This document shows positions 7,762-16,915 of a DNA stretch of 51,697 nucleotides, piece by piece. Made by a program: the position numbers and the translations under genes. Each line of letters opens with the position of its first letter. Within the stretch, counting starts at the first letter, position 1. The DNA lies in NCBI GenBank assembly GCA_037138595.1, contig JBAXIB010000023.1, forward strand, positions 1-51,697, given 5' to 3'. The DNA is from UBA4742 sp037138595. GTDB taxonomy: Bacteria; Actinomycetota; Acidimicrobiia; Acidimicrobiales; Acidimicrobilacustridaceae. A model generated the notes under the pieces. It made no database searches. It was not told where the DNA came from and was given only the letters and a program-made list of their open reading frames with translations.

Positions 7762-9492
7762 CCGTGACTGCTCCTCGGTTGGGTCGGAACTGCCGACTTC
7801 CGCCTTTGAATGTGGAACCGTCTTAGGCAAAAAATAACGACCGATAACCGGTATCGACAAAAACCCTTCGACACCGCCATAGAGAAGTCCCACCCGAGGC
7901 AGGGCGCGCACATCGTCATAGACGATGACCCGGGATTCCCAGTGCGGATAAAAGCGTTGGTTGAACATCTTGAGCGATTTGATTTGGTAGAAGGGATTCA
8001 CCAACTCAAGAAGCCACTTGAGGATTCGTTGCGTCAATGTGTAGTGAATATCTTCATAGAAGAGCCGACCCCACACTGCGAAGTTCATTGAAAGTCGGGC
8101 GTAACCGAGTTCGTCCAGTCGAGTGATTGCCCGAGTGAGCAGAAACTCTGTCATGCCATTCGGCGTGTCAGGATCGCGACGCATCAAGTCCAAGGTGTAA
8201 CCGGTCTCAGGTCCGAATACCGGCACAAGTCGCAGGAAACCACCGGGACGACCGTCATCGTCAAGCGCCACACACAAGCGAAATTCAGGATTGGTTCCAT
8301 CAAGATCTTGGCTCAGGCTCATAGTGAAGCCGCGTTCAGGAGCCTTGCCGCGCCATTTAGCGCTCAACGCGTTCAAGTCTCGAATCAGCTCTGGTGAAGC
8401 GTCTGCCTCGGAAATGAACTCGAAGCGGAACGTTCGCTCGATACGTTGCGCCGATTGCCGAACGCTCTTCCACTTCTTGCCCTTCAGATTGAATCCATTG
8501 CAGCTAACGATGGCCTCGTCGCCAAGATAAAAGGTATGGAGCCCGCGTTCGAGGTACGCATCGCGTCCGGATTCCAGCACGGCAAGAAAAGCAACACCCC
8601 ACGCACGCTGTTGGCACATCGCCAAAAATTCGTCGAGCACAAGACCTAACGACTCTGGCCTGCCAATTGGATCGCCCGATGCGAGCGCATACCGACCGAT
8701 ATAGGTATAAGCGATCATTGCTTCGCCATCGGATGCAAAAAAGAAGCTTTTGTCATCCCGTAACGCGAAATATGCCAACGTATCTCGGCCGTAGGAACGC
8801 ACGAGTCGGTTGGCATGCCCCCACGCATCTGGTTCCTGCTGCGGCCGCGTCACGATCGGTCGGAACAGGAGCGCAAGGGCAAGAACCAGACCGATCACGC
8901 CTAATGCGAGCAGCGACGAACGAAATACTCGCTCAATGAACTCACTATGAAACTCATACGAGCCCGGAAGACCAATCAACCCGCTGAAAATGGCATCAAG
9001 ACTTCGGCCAGTTTCTAACGAAGGCGTGATCCGGTTTCGCTGAACGAATAGGAAACCGAGCCCGTACAGCACCACCGCTCCGAGGTACAACGGCACAAAT
9101 CGCAGAAATTGAAACAATGTCGGCGGATCAGGCGGAGCCTGAAATTCACTCCGGCTCAAAATCAGCAAGACGACCATGGCCATCGAGAACAGCCCAGCAA
9201 CTGGCCGATCCAACCGAAGCACTGCTGCACCGGAACTGAGTGCGAACAATCCGAGAGCCACTTGCCAGGCTCGATGTTTTCTCCGACCGAGTTGACCGGC
9301 GAGGAACAACAGGATCACACCTATCAGCAACGACACCACGTGGCTTGCAACACGAAGGCCAAACGGCGCAACAATTCGCGAAACGTTCAAAATTCGATCC
9401 GGCACAAACGGCAAGACCGACAACACCAATAACAACCCACCAAGTGCGGTCAGCCATCCGATGACCCGAGCACGAAATGTCGTGTGGCTCAC
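7759..9492 (-). CDS. MprF/LysX-like phosphatidylglycerol lysyltransferase (DUF2156)
   Basis: A 577-residue membrane protein. The N-terminal part (about 1-215) has six or seven hydrophobic helices. The C-terminal part (about 225-560) is the DUF2156 GNAT-like catalytic domain, with SYGRDTLAYFALRDDKSFFF, GDPIGRPE and FNLKGKKWKSVRQ. Such enzymes transfer lysine from lysyl-tRNA to phosphatidylglycerol, reducing the negative charge of the membrane. The gene starts (GTG) five bases after the lysS stop. In mycobacterial LysX the same two parts are fused in one protein, so this looks like the split equivalent. pgsA, which would supply the lipid substrate, is also in the window. Confidence 0.85.
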   Translation of the reverse strand: MSHTTFRARVIGWLTALGGLLLVLSVLPFVPDRILNVSRIVAPFGLRVASHVVSLLIGVILLFLAGQLGRRKHRAWQVALGLFALSSGAAVLRLDRPVAGLFSMAMVVLLILSRSEFQAPPDPPTLFQFLRFVPLYLGAVVLYGLGFLFVQRNRITPSLETGRSLDAIFSGLIGLPGSYEFHSEFIERVFRSSLLALGVIGLVLALALLFRPIVTRPQQEPDAWGHANRLVRSYGRDTLAYFALRDDKSFFFASDGEAMIAYTYIGRYALASGDPIGRPESLGLVLDEFLAMCQQRAWGVAFLAVLESGRDAYLERGLHTFYLGDEAIVSCNGFNLKGKKWKSVRQSAQRIERTFRFEFISEADASPELIRDLNALSAKWRGKAPERGFTMSLSQDLDGTNPEFRLCVALDDDGRPGGFLRLVPVFGPETGYTLDLMRRDPDTPNGMTEFLLTRAITRLDELGYARLSMNFAVWGRLFYEDIHYTLTQRILKWLLELVNPFYQIKSLKMFNQRFYPHWESRVIVYDDVRALPRVGLLYGGVEGFLSIPVIGRYFLPKTVPHSKAEVGSSDPTEEQSR

Positions 9493-9497
9493 TGGTA

Positions 9498-11108
9498 TCA
9501 GTTCGAATTCGTCGGTGGCGACACGCTGAAATCAGACTCATCAAGACCAGCTTCAGGTCTCAGAGTGGGAAACAAGATGACTTCGCGAATCGAATCGACT
9601 TCGCTCAAAAGCATCGCAAGGCGATCGATTCCCATCCCCATGCCGCCCGCGGGTGGCATCCCGTATTCAAGCGCACGGACATAATCAAGATCAACATCTC
9701 CTGCCTCGGCATCGCCGGCAGCTTTCATCGCTGCTTCAACCTGAAAGCGGGCAAGTTGATCGACGGGGTCATTCAATTCGCTATAGGCATTCGCGAGTTC
9801 GCGACCACCGACAACCAATTCGAACCGCTCCACCAGCATTGGATCCGAGCGATGTGCCTTCGCTAGCGGCGAGATTTCACGAGGATGATCCAAAACGAAA
9901 GTAGGTGCGATGAGTTCGGACTCAACCCTTTCGTCATAGATCTCAACCACGAGGCGACCTGGACCCCACTTGGGATCAAACCCGATACCAAGATCAGAAA
10001 GCGTCTGTTGCAACGCACCTACCGCCATTGATGGATGCACATTCACACCCGTGTACTCCGCGATGAGATCGATCATCGTCGCGCGTCGATACGGCGGAGC
10101 TAGATCGACTTCAGTTTGCCGAACCTCAACCGTCGTTCTTCCAATGGATGCCAAAGCCGCTGATGACACGAGGTCTTCCACCAGCGTCATCATCTCGGTG
10201 TAATCGACAAAAGCTTCATAGCTTTCGATCATCGTGAATTCGGGATTGTGTCGGGTGTCGAGTCCCTCATTTCGAAAGACGCGACCGATTTCGAACACAG
10301 CGTCCATGCCACCAACGAGCAATCGTTTTAGCGGAAGTTCGAGCGCAATTCGTAAATAACTATCGAGGTCGAGAGCGTTGTAATGGGTCACAAAGGGTCT
10401 CGCCGTTGCGCCGCCTTGAGTGAGACTCAAAACGGGAGTTTCAACTTCGAGATAGCCACGTGCCCGCATACGATCACGAATCGCCTGCACGGCGAGCGTC
10501 CGGATCAAAAAAGTCTGACGGGCTTCTTCGTTGACTATCAGATCGACATAGCGCTGACGGTACCGTTGATCAATATCGCTCAGTCCCTTCCATTTATCGG
10601 GAAGTGGGCGCAACGCTTTGCTGAGCAGTTCATACCCGGTGACCTTGACTGAAAGCTCTCCCTTTTTGGTCACCATGATCGTCCCGACAACACCGATCCA
10701 GTCGCCACGATCGAGATCATTGAACTCCGCGAAAATTTCCTTTCCTAACAAACCTTGAGAAACAAAAAGTTGCACCTGCCCATCGCGATCGCGCAGCGTG
10801 ACAAATGTCAATCGGCCCTGGCCTCGCTTGAGCATGACACGACCAGCAACGCGTACTTCGGCGTCAGTCTCAGTACCTGCCTCAAGTTCACCAAACGATC
10901 CACGTAACTCGGCGAGGGTGCGGTCCCGATCAAATCGATAGGGGTACACATCGACTCCACCAGCGCGCAGTCGGTCTAGTTTCGCCAGCCGATCTGAGCG
11001 AATGTCGGCAGCGCTTTCTTCAACCAAGTGGTCGTCAAAGCCGTGGGCCTGTGCATCGTCGCCCTCGAGAATTGCTGGTTCCTTTTTCCGATCCGTGTCC
11101 TCGTCCAT
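9498..11108 (-). CDS. lysS: Lysyl-tRNA synthetase, class II
   Basis: A class II LysRS of about 536 residues from the chosen start. An N-terminal OB-fold anticodon domain (RVAGRVMLKRGQGRLTFVTL, DRDGQVQLF) precedes the catalytic core, with motif 2 (FRNEGLDTRHNPEFTMIE) and motif 3 (GMGMGIDRLAMLL). Start choice is uncertain: the frame is open to a GTG at 11180, with ATGs at 11135 and 11108. The extra residues are acidic and not conserved, and no clear ribosome binding site distinguishes them; TACGGT lies ten bases before 11108. It is followed directly by the MprF-like gene, so it may feed lysyl-tRNA to both ribosomes and lipid modification. Whether the genome has a second lysS cannot be seen here. 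Confidence 0.92.
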   Translation of the reverse strand: MDEDTDRKKEPAILEGDDAQAHGFDDHLVEESAADIRSDRLAKLDRLRAGGVDVYPYRFDRDRTLAELRGSFGELEAGTETDAEVRVAGRVMLKRGQGRLTFVTLRDRDGQVQLFVSQGLLGKEIFAEFNDLDRGDWIGVVGTIMVTKKGELSVKVTGYELLSKALRPLPDKWKGLSDIDQRYRQRYVDLIVNEEARQTFLIRTLAVQAIRDRMRARGYLEVETPVLSLTQGGATARPFVTHYNALDLDSYLRIALELPLKRLLVGGMDAVFEIGRVFRNEGLDTRHNPEFTMIESYEAFVDYTEMMTLVEDLVSSAALASIGRTTVEVRQTEVDLAPPYRRATMIDLIAEYTGVNVHPSMAVGALQQTLSDLGIGFDPKWGPGRLVVEIYDERVESELIAPTFVLDHPREISPLAKAHRSDPMLVERFELVVGGRELANAYSELNDPVDQLARFQVEAAMKAAGDAEAGDVDLDYVRALEYGMPPAGGMGMGIDRLAMLLSEVDSIREVILFPTLRPEAGLDESDFSVSPPTNSN

Positions 11109-11219
11109 CAGGACTGAAACCGTAGTTGTTCCCATCACGCAAACCCGCACTAATCGACTTCGCTGTCCATTGACTCCCACAACCTACGATGCGGGGGTGG
11201 AATTCGAGAGTGGGCTGAA

Positions 11220-12497
11220 ATGGCGTTAGAGGATTCGATTGCGTTTGATCAGGAGCACATCTGGCATCCGTATGCCCCAAGTCCGAGCCAATCGCCTATG
11301 TACTTGGTCGAACGGGCGTCTGGGGTACGCATCACCCTGAACGACGGTCGAGAACTCATTGATGGCATGGCCTCGTGGTGGTCAGCGATCCATGGCTACA
11401 ACCACCCGATGTTGAACGCTGCGGTTACCGATCAACTGAGCAACATGTCTCACATGATGTTCGGCGGCCTGACCCATCCGGCCGCAGTAGGTCTCGCTCG
11501 ACGACTTATTGACCTCGCCCCCGATGGCATTACCCGAGTGTTCTTCTCCGACTCAGGTTCGGTTGCCGTTGAGATTGCAATCAAAATGGCAGTCCAATAT
11601 TGGCTGGGTGTCGGAAAACCCGAACGGCACCGATTGCTCACGGTAAGGGGCGGCTACCACGGTGACACATTTGCGGCGATGTCGGTTTGTGATCCGGTCA
11701 ATGGGATGCACCATCAGTTCGAACAGGTTTTGACGAAACAACTTTTCGCACCTAGGCCAGCACCTGTTTATGGAGATGCATTCGCTAGCGATCACATCAG
11801 CGAGATTCGCCAACTGCTAAGCAATCATGAAAAGGAAATTGCCGCGCTCATCCTCGAGCCAATCGTGCAAGGAGCGGGTGGAATGCACTTCTATTCGCCT
11901 GACTACCTCGCGGCAATTCGGACCCTTTGTGACGACCATGACATTTTGCTTATTGCTGACGAGATCGCCACCGGCTTCGGTCGAACCGGGAAGATGTTCG
12001 CTTGCGAGCACGCATCGATTTCTCCTGACATTCTTTGCGTTGGAAAAGCTCTCACTGGGGGCTACCTATCGATGGCTGCAACATTGTGTACCGATCGGGT
12101 GGCCTCTGCGGTTTCGGCAGCAGAGTCCGGTGCGCTCATGCACGGCCCAACGTTCATGGGCAATCCGCTGGCAGCATCGGTTGCATCAGCAAGTATCGAC
12201 CTTCTTGTTGGGCAACTTTGGAGCGACCGCATTCGCGAGATAGAGGTCGGACTCACTGGCGGACTCGAACCGGCGCGAGACTTGCCCGGCGTTGAGGATG
12301 TTCGTGTCCTCGGAGCGATCGGCGTGATCGAGATGAAACATCCCCTTCCCCCTAGCGCTCAGGCATTCCTCGTTGACCAAGGCGTGTGGCTTCGCCCATT
12401 CGGTCGACTGCTCTATACGTTGCCGCCCTATGTGACCGATCAGGACGATCTTGCGCGCGTCACTCAAGCGATGGTCGCTACCGCCGCCAACTTCTAG
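11220..12497 (+). CDS. bioA: Adenosylmethionine-8-amino-7-oxononanoate aminotransferase
   Basis: A 425-residue class III PLP aminotransferase of biotin synthesis. It converts 7-keto-8-aminopelargonate to diaminopelargonate with S-adenosylmethionine as amino donor. The BioA-specific start HIWHPYAP (13-20), GMASWWSAIHGYNHP (49-63), the PLP-contact region DEIATGFGRTG (247-257) and the Schiff-base lysine in VGKALTGG (Lys276) are all visible. Normal length. It is divergent from lysS. A TACGAT box at 11185-11190, about 30 bases before the ATG, is a possible promoter element. No other bio gene lies nearby, so it appears to be a stand-alone gene. Confidence 0.94.
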   Translation: MALEDSIAFDQEHIWHPYAPSPSQSPMYLVERASGVRITLNDGRELIDGMASWWSAIHGYNHPMLNAAVTDQLSNMSHMMFGGLTHPAAVGLARRLIDLAPDGITRVFFSDSGSVAVEIAIKMAVQYWLGVGKPERHRLLTVRGGYHGDTFAAMSVCDPVNGMHHQFEQVLTKQLFAPRPAPVYGDAFASDHISEIRQLLSNHEKEIAALILEPIVQGAGGMHFYSPDYLAAIRTLCDDHDILLIADEIATGFGRTGKMFACEHASISPDILCVGKALTGGYLSMAATLCTDRVASAVSAAESGALMHGPTFMGNPLAASVASASIDLLVGQLWSDRIREIEVGLTGGLEPARDLPGVEDVRVLGAIGVIEMKHPLPPSAQAFLVDQGVWLRPFGRLLYTLPPYVTDQDDLARVTQAMVATAANF

Positions 12498-12599
12498 GTG
12501 CCACGTGGCCGTGGCTCGATCCACCCGTGATCCATTGTGCAACCAGCGCCAGGGAATCGGCGACGATTGACCTGAATTCTCGCGGCCTGCCGCGGGCAG

Positions 12600-12605
12600 T
12601 ATCGT
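12600..12605 (+). promoter_or_regulatory. Candidate -10 box for the FKBP-like gene
   Basis: TATCGT lies seven bases before a GTG codon at 12613. An earlier in-frame GTG at 12604 overlaps the box itself. Confidence 0.35.
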
Positions 12606-12612
12606 GACCGTC

Positions 12613-13755
12613 GTGCCAGATTTTTCGATTTCGCCTGATGGATCGGGCTGGCGATTCGAAGTACCTACCAAATCCGGAATTCGGAAAGGCTGGAGACCGA
12701 CAAAGAAGTGGGCAAAAAATGCTGCCCGCCGCCAAAGCCGATACCCGCTGAAGCCGTGTCCGGTCTGCGGCAAGCAAATTGACCCTGCGGCCCGCCGTTG
12801 CATGCACTGCGGTTCGTGGGTGCGGGAAATCGAACCGCTACCGCTTGGGCAGACCGATGAATTCATTGCCAGCACCAAGACAATGCTCCCGCCGCAGCCT
12901 CAGGTCATACCTCCGGTAACGCCGCAACCGGTAGTTCCTCCACCTGTTTCCCTCGTATCCGCCGAGCCGTCTGAGCCAGCGAGCCAACCTGAAACCGAAC
13001 CAGATCGAGCTGAGCCTGAACCCGAACCACGTACAACCGAATCGTTACGTTCTCTACCTCCGCCACCGGTAGTTGCACCACTGGCGCCGGTGACCCCGCC
13101 GCTAGAAACGCCGGTAGTTGCCGTTCTCGCGCCGGTGGCACCCAAACCAGAAACCGCATCGGAGGGCCTCACTCGTGATTCTGAGGAACCACCGGCGCAC
13201 GACGCGAAACAAAAGCCAGCCCGCTCATGGTTAATTGTGTTGTTGCCTTGGGTCATTGGCGCAACCCTGGTCGGACTCCTCGCGCTCTATACCTCCGACG
13301 ACAGCAGCACTCCTGCAAAGCGCATCTCGCCTACAACAACGGAGGCACCACTTGAGTCCGCGGCCGGAAAACCCTGTGTTCCCGTAAGCGAGGCACTGCC
13401 TGAAGGCGTTTCGTCATTACCAGTAGTAACGGGGCCACCGCCGGCAACGGTGACGAAAACTGACCTCGTCGTCGGTAGCGGCTATCCAGCTTCGTCTAGC
13501 AGCACCGTTTTGGTGGATCTCGTCGTAGCCACGTGTTCCGATGGCTTACTGCACTTTTCCACCTATGCAGCCAAAATGCCGATGTCGGTTCCCGTCGCAG
13601 CGTTTATCCCAGGCGTGGCTCAAGGAGTGGCTGGAATGCAGGTCGGCGGAACCCGCCTGATTGGGGTGCCGAGCGCCGAAGCATTCGGCGCTCATGGCGT
13701 TCCGAATGAAATAGCGCCAGACGAAGCCCTTTGGGTCCTCGTTACTCTTCGTTAG
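12613..13755 (+). CDS. Membrane-anchored zinc-ribbon protein with degenerate FKBP domain
   Basis: A protein of about 380 residues with four parts (numbering from GTG 12613). First comes a basic N terminus with a C4 zinc ribbon (CPVCGKQIDPAARRCMHC, about 49-66). Then a long Pro/Glu-rich linker (about 90-205), one membrane helix (RSWLIVLLPWVIGATLVGLL, about 206-225), and an outside domain at about 280-380. The last matches the FKBP fold (DLVVGSG, FIPGVAQGVAGMQVGGTR). FKBP active-site positions are changed: the FD pair reads FS, the IPGW tryptophan is Val, and the YG tyrosine is Phe. It may therefore bind or act as a chaperone rather than isomerise proline. The predicted topology is N-inside, C-outside. 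A GTG at 12604 is an alternative start. Confidence 0.7.
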   Translation: MPDFSISPDGSGWRFEVPTKSGIRKGWRPTKKWAKNAARRQSRYPLKPCPVCGKQIDPAARRCMHCGSWVREIEPLPLGQTDEFIASTKTMLPPQPQVIPPVTPQPVVPPPVSLVSAEPSEPASQPETEPDRAEPEPEPRTTESLRSLPPPPVVAPLAPVTPPLETPVVAVLAPVAPKPETASEGLTRDSEEPPAHDAKQKPARSWLIVLLPWVIGATLVGLLALYTSDDSSTPAKRISPTTTEAPLESAAGKPCVPVSEALPEGVSSLPVVTGPPPATVTKTDLVVGSGYPASSSSTVLVDLVVATCSDGLLHFSTYAAKMPMSVPVAAFIPGVAQGVAGMQVGGTRLIGVPSAEAFGAHGVPNEIAPDEALWVLVTLR

Positions 13756-13834
13756 CTTTAGCTTCAACCCACGTCTGGTTCCGATTTTTTCGCCTGATAA
13801 CGAACTTCCGGTCCAACTCGGTAGTGTGGATGCC

Positions 13835-13879
13835 GGTGTCCCCTCTGCTCGCTTCCACCAGGCTGAGCGAGGGGACGCC
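13835..13879. repeat. Strong intergenic hairpin
   Basis: The arms GGTGTCCCCTC and GAGGGGACGCC pair over 11 bases with one G-T, and an inner GCTC/GAGC extends the stem. It lies in the 169-base gap between the FKBP-like gene and the first pentapeptide gene, ending 45 bases before that ATG. No T-run follows. It could be a terminator, an mRNA stabiliser or a regulatory element. Confidence 0.5.
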
Positions 13880-13924
13880 ACCTACAACACATGTGGGCAA
13901 TAAAGCGACAACCGCAGGGATGAA

Positions 13925-14524
13925 ATGAGACACTTTTCTCGTCGTGGAATGGCGATTGCAGGCGTTGCTTTTGTCTGCCTCCTCGGATCATGTTCAGGCT
14001 CGTCGTCCTCGAAGTCGAGTCAGGTAGCGCCAGCAGACCTGAGCCCAACCACCACATCAACGCTGCCAGCGCCAGACTGCACCATCCGCTCCAGTGGCGC
14101 GGATCTTCATGGGTGTGATCTCGCGAACCAACTCTTCACCCGCGACAACCTCAACGACGCGAGTTTTGACCACGCGAATCTGACAGGCGCCAATCTTTCG
14201 AAGGCACAACTGGTTGGCGTGAGGTTCACGAGTGCAAGGCTGACCGATGCTGATCTGGCCACGGCATATGCCTATGGCGCCGACTTCACTGGAGCTGATC
14301 TGACCGATGCAAATTTGAAAAACGCGAACTTGACCGATGCCAATCTCAATGGCGCCAACCTCGCTGGTACCGTGCTTGCCGGCGCAAATTTGACCGACAC
14401 CAGCTTTGTAGGTGCTGATCTGAGTGCCACCAATGTCAAAGGCATCAAATGGGTACACACCATCTGCCCCGATCTCACTAGCAGCGACGACCACGAAAGT
14501 ACCTGCGAAGGCCACCTTTTTTAG
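13925..14524 (+). CDS. Pentapeptide-repeat lipoprotein (copy 1)
   Basis: A 199-residue predicted lipoprotein. A basic start and hydrophobic stretch end in the lipobox LGSC (Cys23), followed by a Ser/Thr-rich tether. DCTIR (about 52-56) begins the folded part. Residues about 60-175 are pentapeptide repeats of the A(D/N)L-x-x type (ANLTG, ADLTD, ANLNG), which form a right-handed quadrilateral beta-helix. The C terminus reads IKWVHTICPD and ends with another Cys. A second gene at 19281 has the same layout: lipobox, DCTIR, a Cys a few residues later, repeats, W-x2-T-x-CP tail. AGGGA ends five bases before the ATG. The function is unknown; export to the outer face of the membrane is inferred from the lipobox. 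Confidence 0.82.
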   Translation: MRHFSRRGMAIAGVAFVCLLGSCSGSSSSKSSQVAPADLSPTTTSTLPAPDCTIRSSGADLHGCDLANQLFTRDNLNDASFDHANLTGANLSKAQLVGVRFTSARLTDADLATAYAYGADFTGADLTDANLKNANLTDANLNGANLAGTVLAGANLTDTSFVGADLSATNVKGIKWVHTICPDLTSSDDHESTCEGHLF

Positions 14525-14620
14525 GGGTTGGGCACACGGAAGTATTGACTTTCGACTCTAGAGCCGGTCGCCATGAGCTCCGATGATGACGGTAGGTAGA
14601 AACCACCGATCGGAGATCTC

Positions 14621-16780
14621 ATGCGTCATTTGTGCCTTCGTGCCACCATCGTCACCTTAAGCGTGTGCATCGGGTTCGTCGCGGTAGCAGTGCCGAACGC
14701 GTACGCGGTAGCGCCCCCGAACGTAACGAGAGTTTCGCCATCGTCAGGCCCCCAAACTGGCGGGACCACGGTGCGAATCGACGGATCAAATTTCGTGAGT
14801 GTGGTTAGCGTTGCTTTTGGTTCAACCCCGGCGATTTCCTTTTCGGTACCGAATCGAAATTCGGTCAACGCAGTGGCACCTCCCGGCGTCGGAGTCGTCG
14901 ACGTCACTGTCACGACAGCGGTTGCGACCACGCCACTAGTAGAAGCCGATCGTTTTAGTTTCGTTGCCCTCCCGACGCGCACCATCGCCGGAGGAAATGG
15001 CACTGGCTCGGCAGCCAACCAGACCTCTTATCCTGCGGCAATCGCTGTTGACAGCAGCGGTAACACCTACGTCGTCGACATTGACAATGCACGCGTGCAG
15101 GAGTTTGCTCGCGGCTCGACTAGTACCACCGACGGCGTGGTCGTCGCCGGAGGTCACGGCGACGGCTCGGCTGCTAACCAGCTTTCAGGTCCAAGTGCGA
15201 TCGCTGTCGATGCTGTCGGGAATGTGTACATCGCCGATTCAAACAACAACCGCATACAGGAATGGGCGCCAAGTGCCATCACCGGCGTCACTGTGGCAGG
15301 CGGCAATGGCGCTGGTTCCGGTCCGGACCAACTCGAAGATCCATCAGGAGTAGCACTCGACCATTTCGGAAATCTGATTGTCGCCGATTCGATCAATAAT
15401 CGGGTCCAATCATTTCTCGTCGGAGCACCCTTCGCCGCCGACGGGATCACCATTGCTGGTGAACTCAACGCAGGCCATTCACAAGCACGCCTTGACTACC
15501 CGACCGCTATTACGACCGATGCCGCCGGAAATTTGTACGTGACCGATACGAACAATCAACGGATTCAACGTTTCGCAGCAGGTTCAATCGGTGGAGATAA
15601 TGCTGTCACCGCCGCAGGCGACCATGGCACCGGATCCGACGCAAACCAGCTCACGTTTCCCTACGGTCTCGCTGTCGATAGCTCATCGAATCTGTTCGTT
15701 GCCGACACCAACAATGACCGAGTTCAGCTGTGGTCGCCTGGTGCCACAACGGGCATCACCGTTGCCGGGGGGAACGGCACGGGAGGAGCCGATAACCAGC
15801 TATCGGCTCCCGAGGGCGTAGTGGTCGATGGCTCCGGCGATATCTACGTAGCCGACTCAGGCAACAGTCGAATTCAAGCGTGGTTCGTAGCCCCTTCAGT
15901 CGCTATGACCTCATCAGTGAATCCGTCCACATTCCATCAATCCGTCACATTTACCGTCGAAGTCGCTGACCCTTCTGCTTCCCTTAGTGACCTCGGCGGC
16001 TCGATGGCGTTTTATGACTCGGCGACTTTGTTGGCCACACGCACTGTCACGAATGGCAGCGCTACCCTTTTTGAGAAGAACCTAGCCGTCGGTTCGCACG
16101 ACATATCCGCGGTTTATGCACGTGGCGGAATACACGCTCCGCTGACCACAGAGGTCGTGTCCCAGTCAGTCGGTCAGGCGACAACAACCACCACCGTCGA
16201 GTCAAGTTTGCCGAATTCGATCGTCGGAAAGTTGGTCACTCTGCGAGCGATGGTCTGGCAGAACAACCCGGGAATCAATTCGACCATCGTGGGCTCGGTC
16301 GAGTTCTTTGATGGGCCGACATCGCTCGGCACATCGCCGATTTCTAATCATCGAGCCACAATTGGAATCAAGAACTTCGCGGTCGGCTCACGGTCTATTA
16401 CAGCGACCTATAGCGGTTCGGCTGACCAGTCCGGTTCGACGTCAATCCCGATCATCCAGACGATCAACCTCGGCCCAACTGCGACCACAATCAGGTCCAG
16501 TCGATCCGTCGTTGATATCGGGAAATCTGTGACATTCACTGCCAACGTCTACTCAATTGGCATTTCATGGACTATTAACGCAGGATCCGTCGACTTTTAT
16601 GACGGCGCCACCATTATTGGCAGCGTGAGTCTGGTGAACGGACGGGCCACATTTTCGATCAATACGTTGTCCGCAGGAAGCCATCAGATCACCGCCGTAT
16701 TCGAGGGCATCCCTGGGCGATGCACCACTTCGCAATCATCGCCGATCACCCAAATGGTTGGAAGTGTTGCACCGATCTGA
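14621..16780 (+). CDS. Secreted IPT/TIG, NHL-propeller and Ig-like repeat protein
   Basis: A 719-residue exported protein. The signal peptide (1-29) has the cleavage pattern AYA/VAP. An IPT/TIG domain (about 33-112) is followed by six NHL repeats (about 118-430), each with the pattern AGG-x-GxGSxxNQL then P-x-x-IAVDxxGNxYVADxxNxRIQ, enough for a closed six-bladed propeller. Three Ig-like (Big_3-type) domains follow (about 430-710), each with a GSVxFYDG-like strand and a SAGSHxITAVY-like strand. No LPXTG motif or C-terminal anchor is present, so it may be released or held non-covalently. GGAG at 14612-14615 sits five bases before the ATG. A carbohydrate- or protein-binding surface role is likely but not shown. 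Confidence 0.85.
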   Translation: MRHLCLRATIVTLSVCIGFVAVAVPNAYAVAPPNVTRVSPSSGPQTGGTTVRIDGSNFVSVVSVAFGSTPAISFSVPNRNSVNAVAPPGVGVVDVTVTTAVATTPLVEADRFSFVALPTRTIAGGNGTGSAANQTSYPAAIAVDSSGNTYVVDIDNARVQEFARGSTSTTDGVVVAGGHGDGSAANQLSGPSAIAVDAVGNVYIADSNNNRIQEWAPSAITGVTVAGGNGAGSGPDQLEDPSGVALDHFGNLIVADSINNRVQSFLVGAPFAADGITIAGELNAGHSQARLDYPTAITTDAAGNLYVTDTNNQRIQRFAAGSIGGDNAVTAAGDHGTGSDANQLTFPYGLAVDSSSNLFVADTNNDRVQLWSPGATTGITVAGGNGTGGADNQLSAPEGVVVDGSGDIYVADSGNSRIQAWFVAPSVAMTSSVNPSTFHQSVTFTVEVADPSASLSDLGGSMAFYDSATLLATRTVTNGSATLFEKNLAVGSHDISAVYARGGIHAPLTTEVVSQSVGQATTTTTVESSLPNSIVGKLVTLRAMVWQNNPGINSTIVGSVEFFDGPTSLGTSPISNHRATIGIKNFAVGSRSITATYSGSADQSGSTSIPIIQTINLGPTATTIRSSRSVVDIGKSVTFTANVYSIGISWTINAGSVDFYDGATIIGSVSLVNGRATFSINTLSAGSHQITAVFEGIPGRCTTSQSSPITQMVGSVAPI

Positions 16781-16903
16781 GGGAGAGCATTCAGTCGGAC
16801 AGACTCTCGTTGCGATCATCACTCATTCGGTGCCGGTACACGATTCACCTACTGTTCATGCAGATGACGCACTAGCGATAGCTCGAGGTAAATGCGGCCG
16901 AAG

Positions 16904-16909
16904 TAACTT
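16904..16909 (+). promoter_or_regulatory. Candidate -10 box for the pseudo-ABC gene
   Basis: TAACTT lies six bases before the second of two adjacent GTG codons (16916), pointing to a leaderless transcript. Confidence 0.35.
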
Positions 16910-16915
16910 TCCGTG

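Noticed and set aside
12186..12878. 230-codon minus-strand frame across the bioA end and the FKBP-like start
   Set aside because: It overlaps two supported genes and shows no domain pattern.
14057..14515. 152-codon minus-strand frame opposite pentapeptide copy 1
   Set aside because: It mirrors the repeat codons of the real gene; the regular GxIxxxQ pattern is an antisense artefact.
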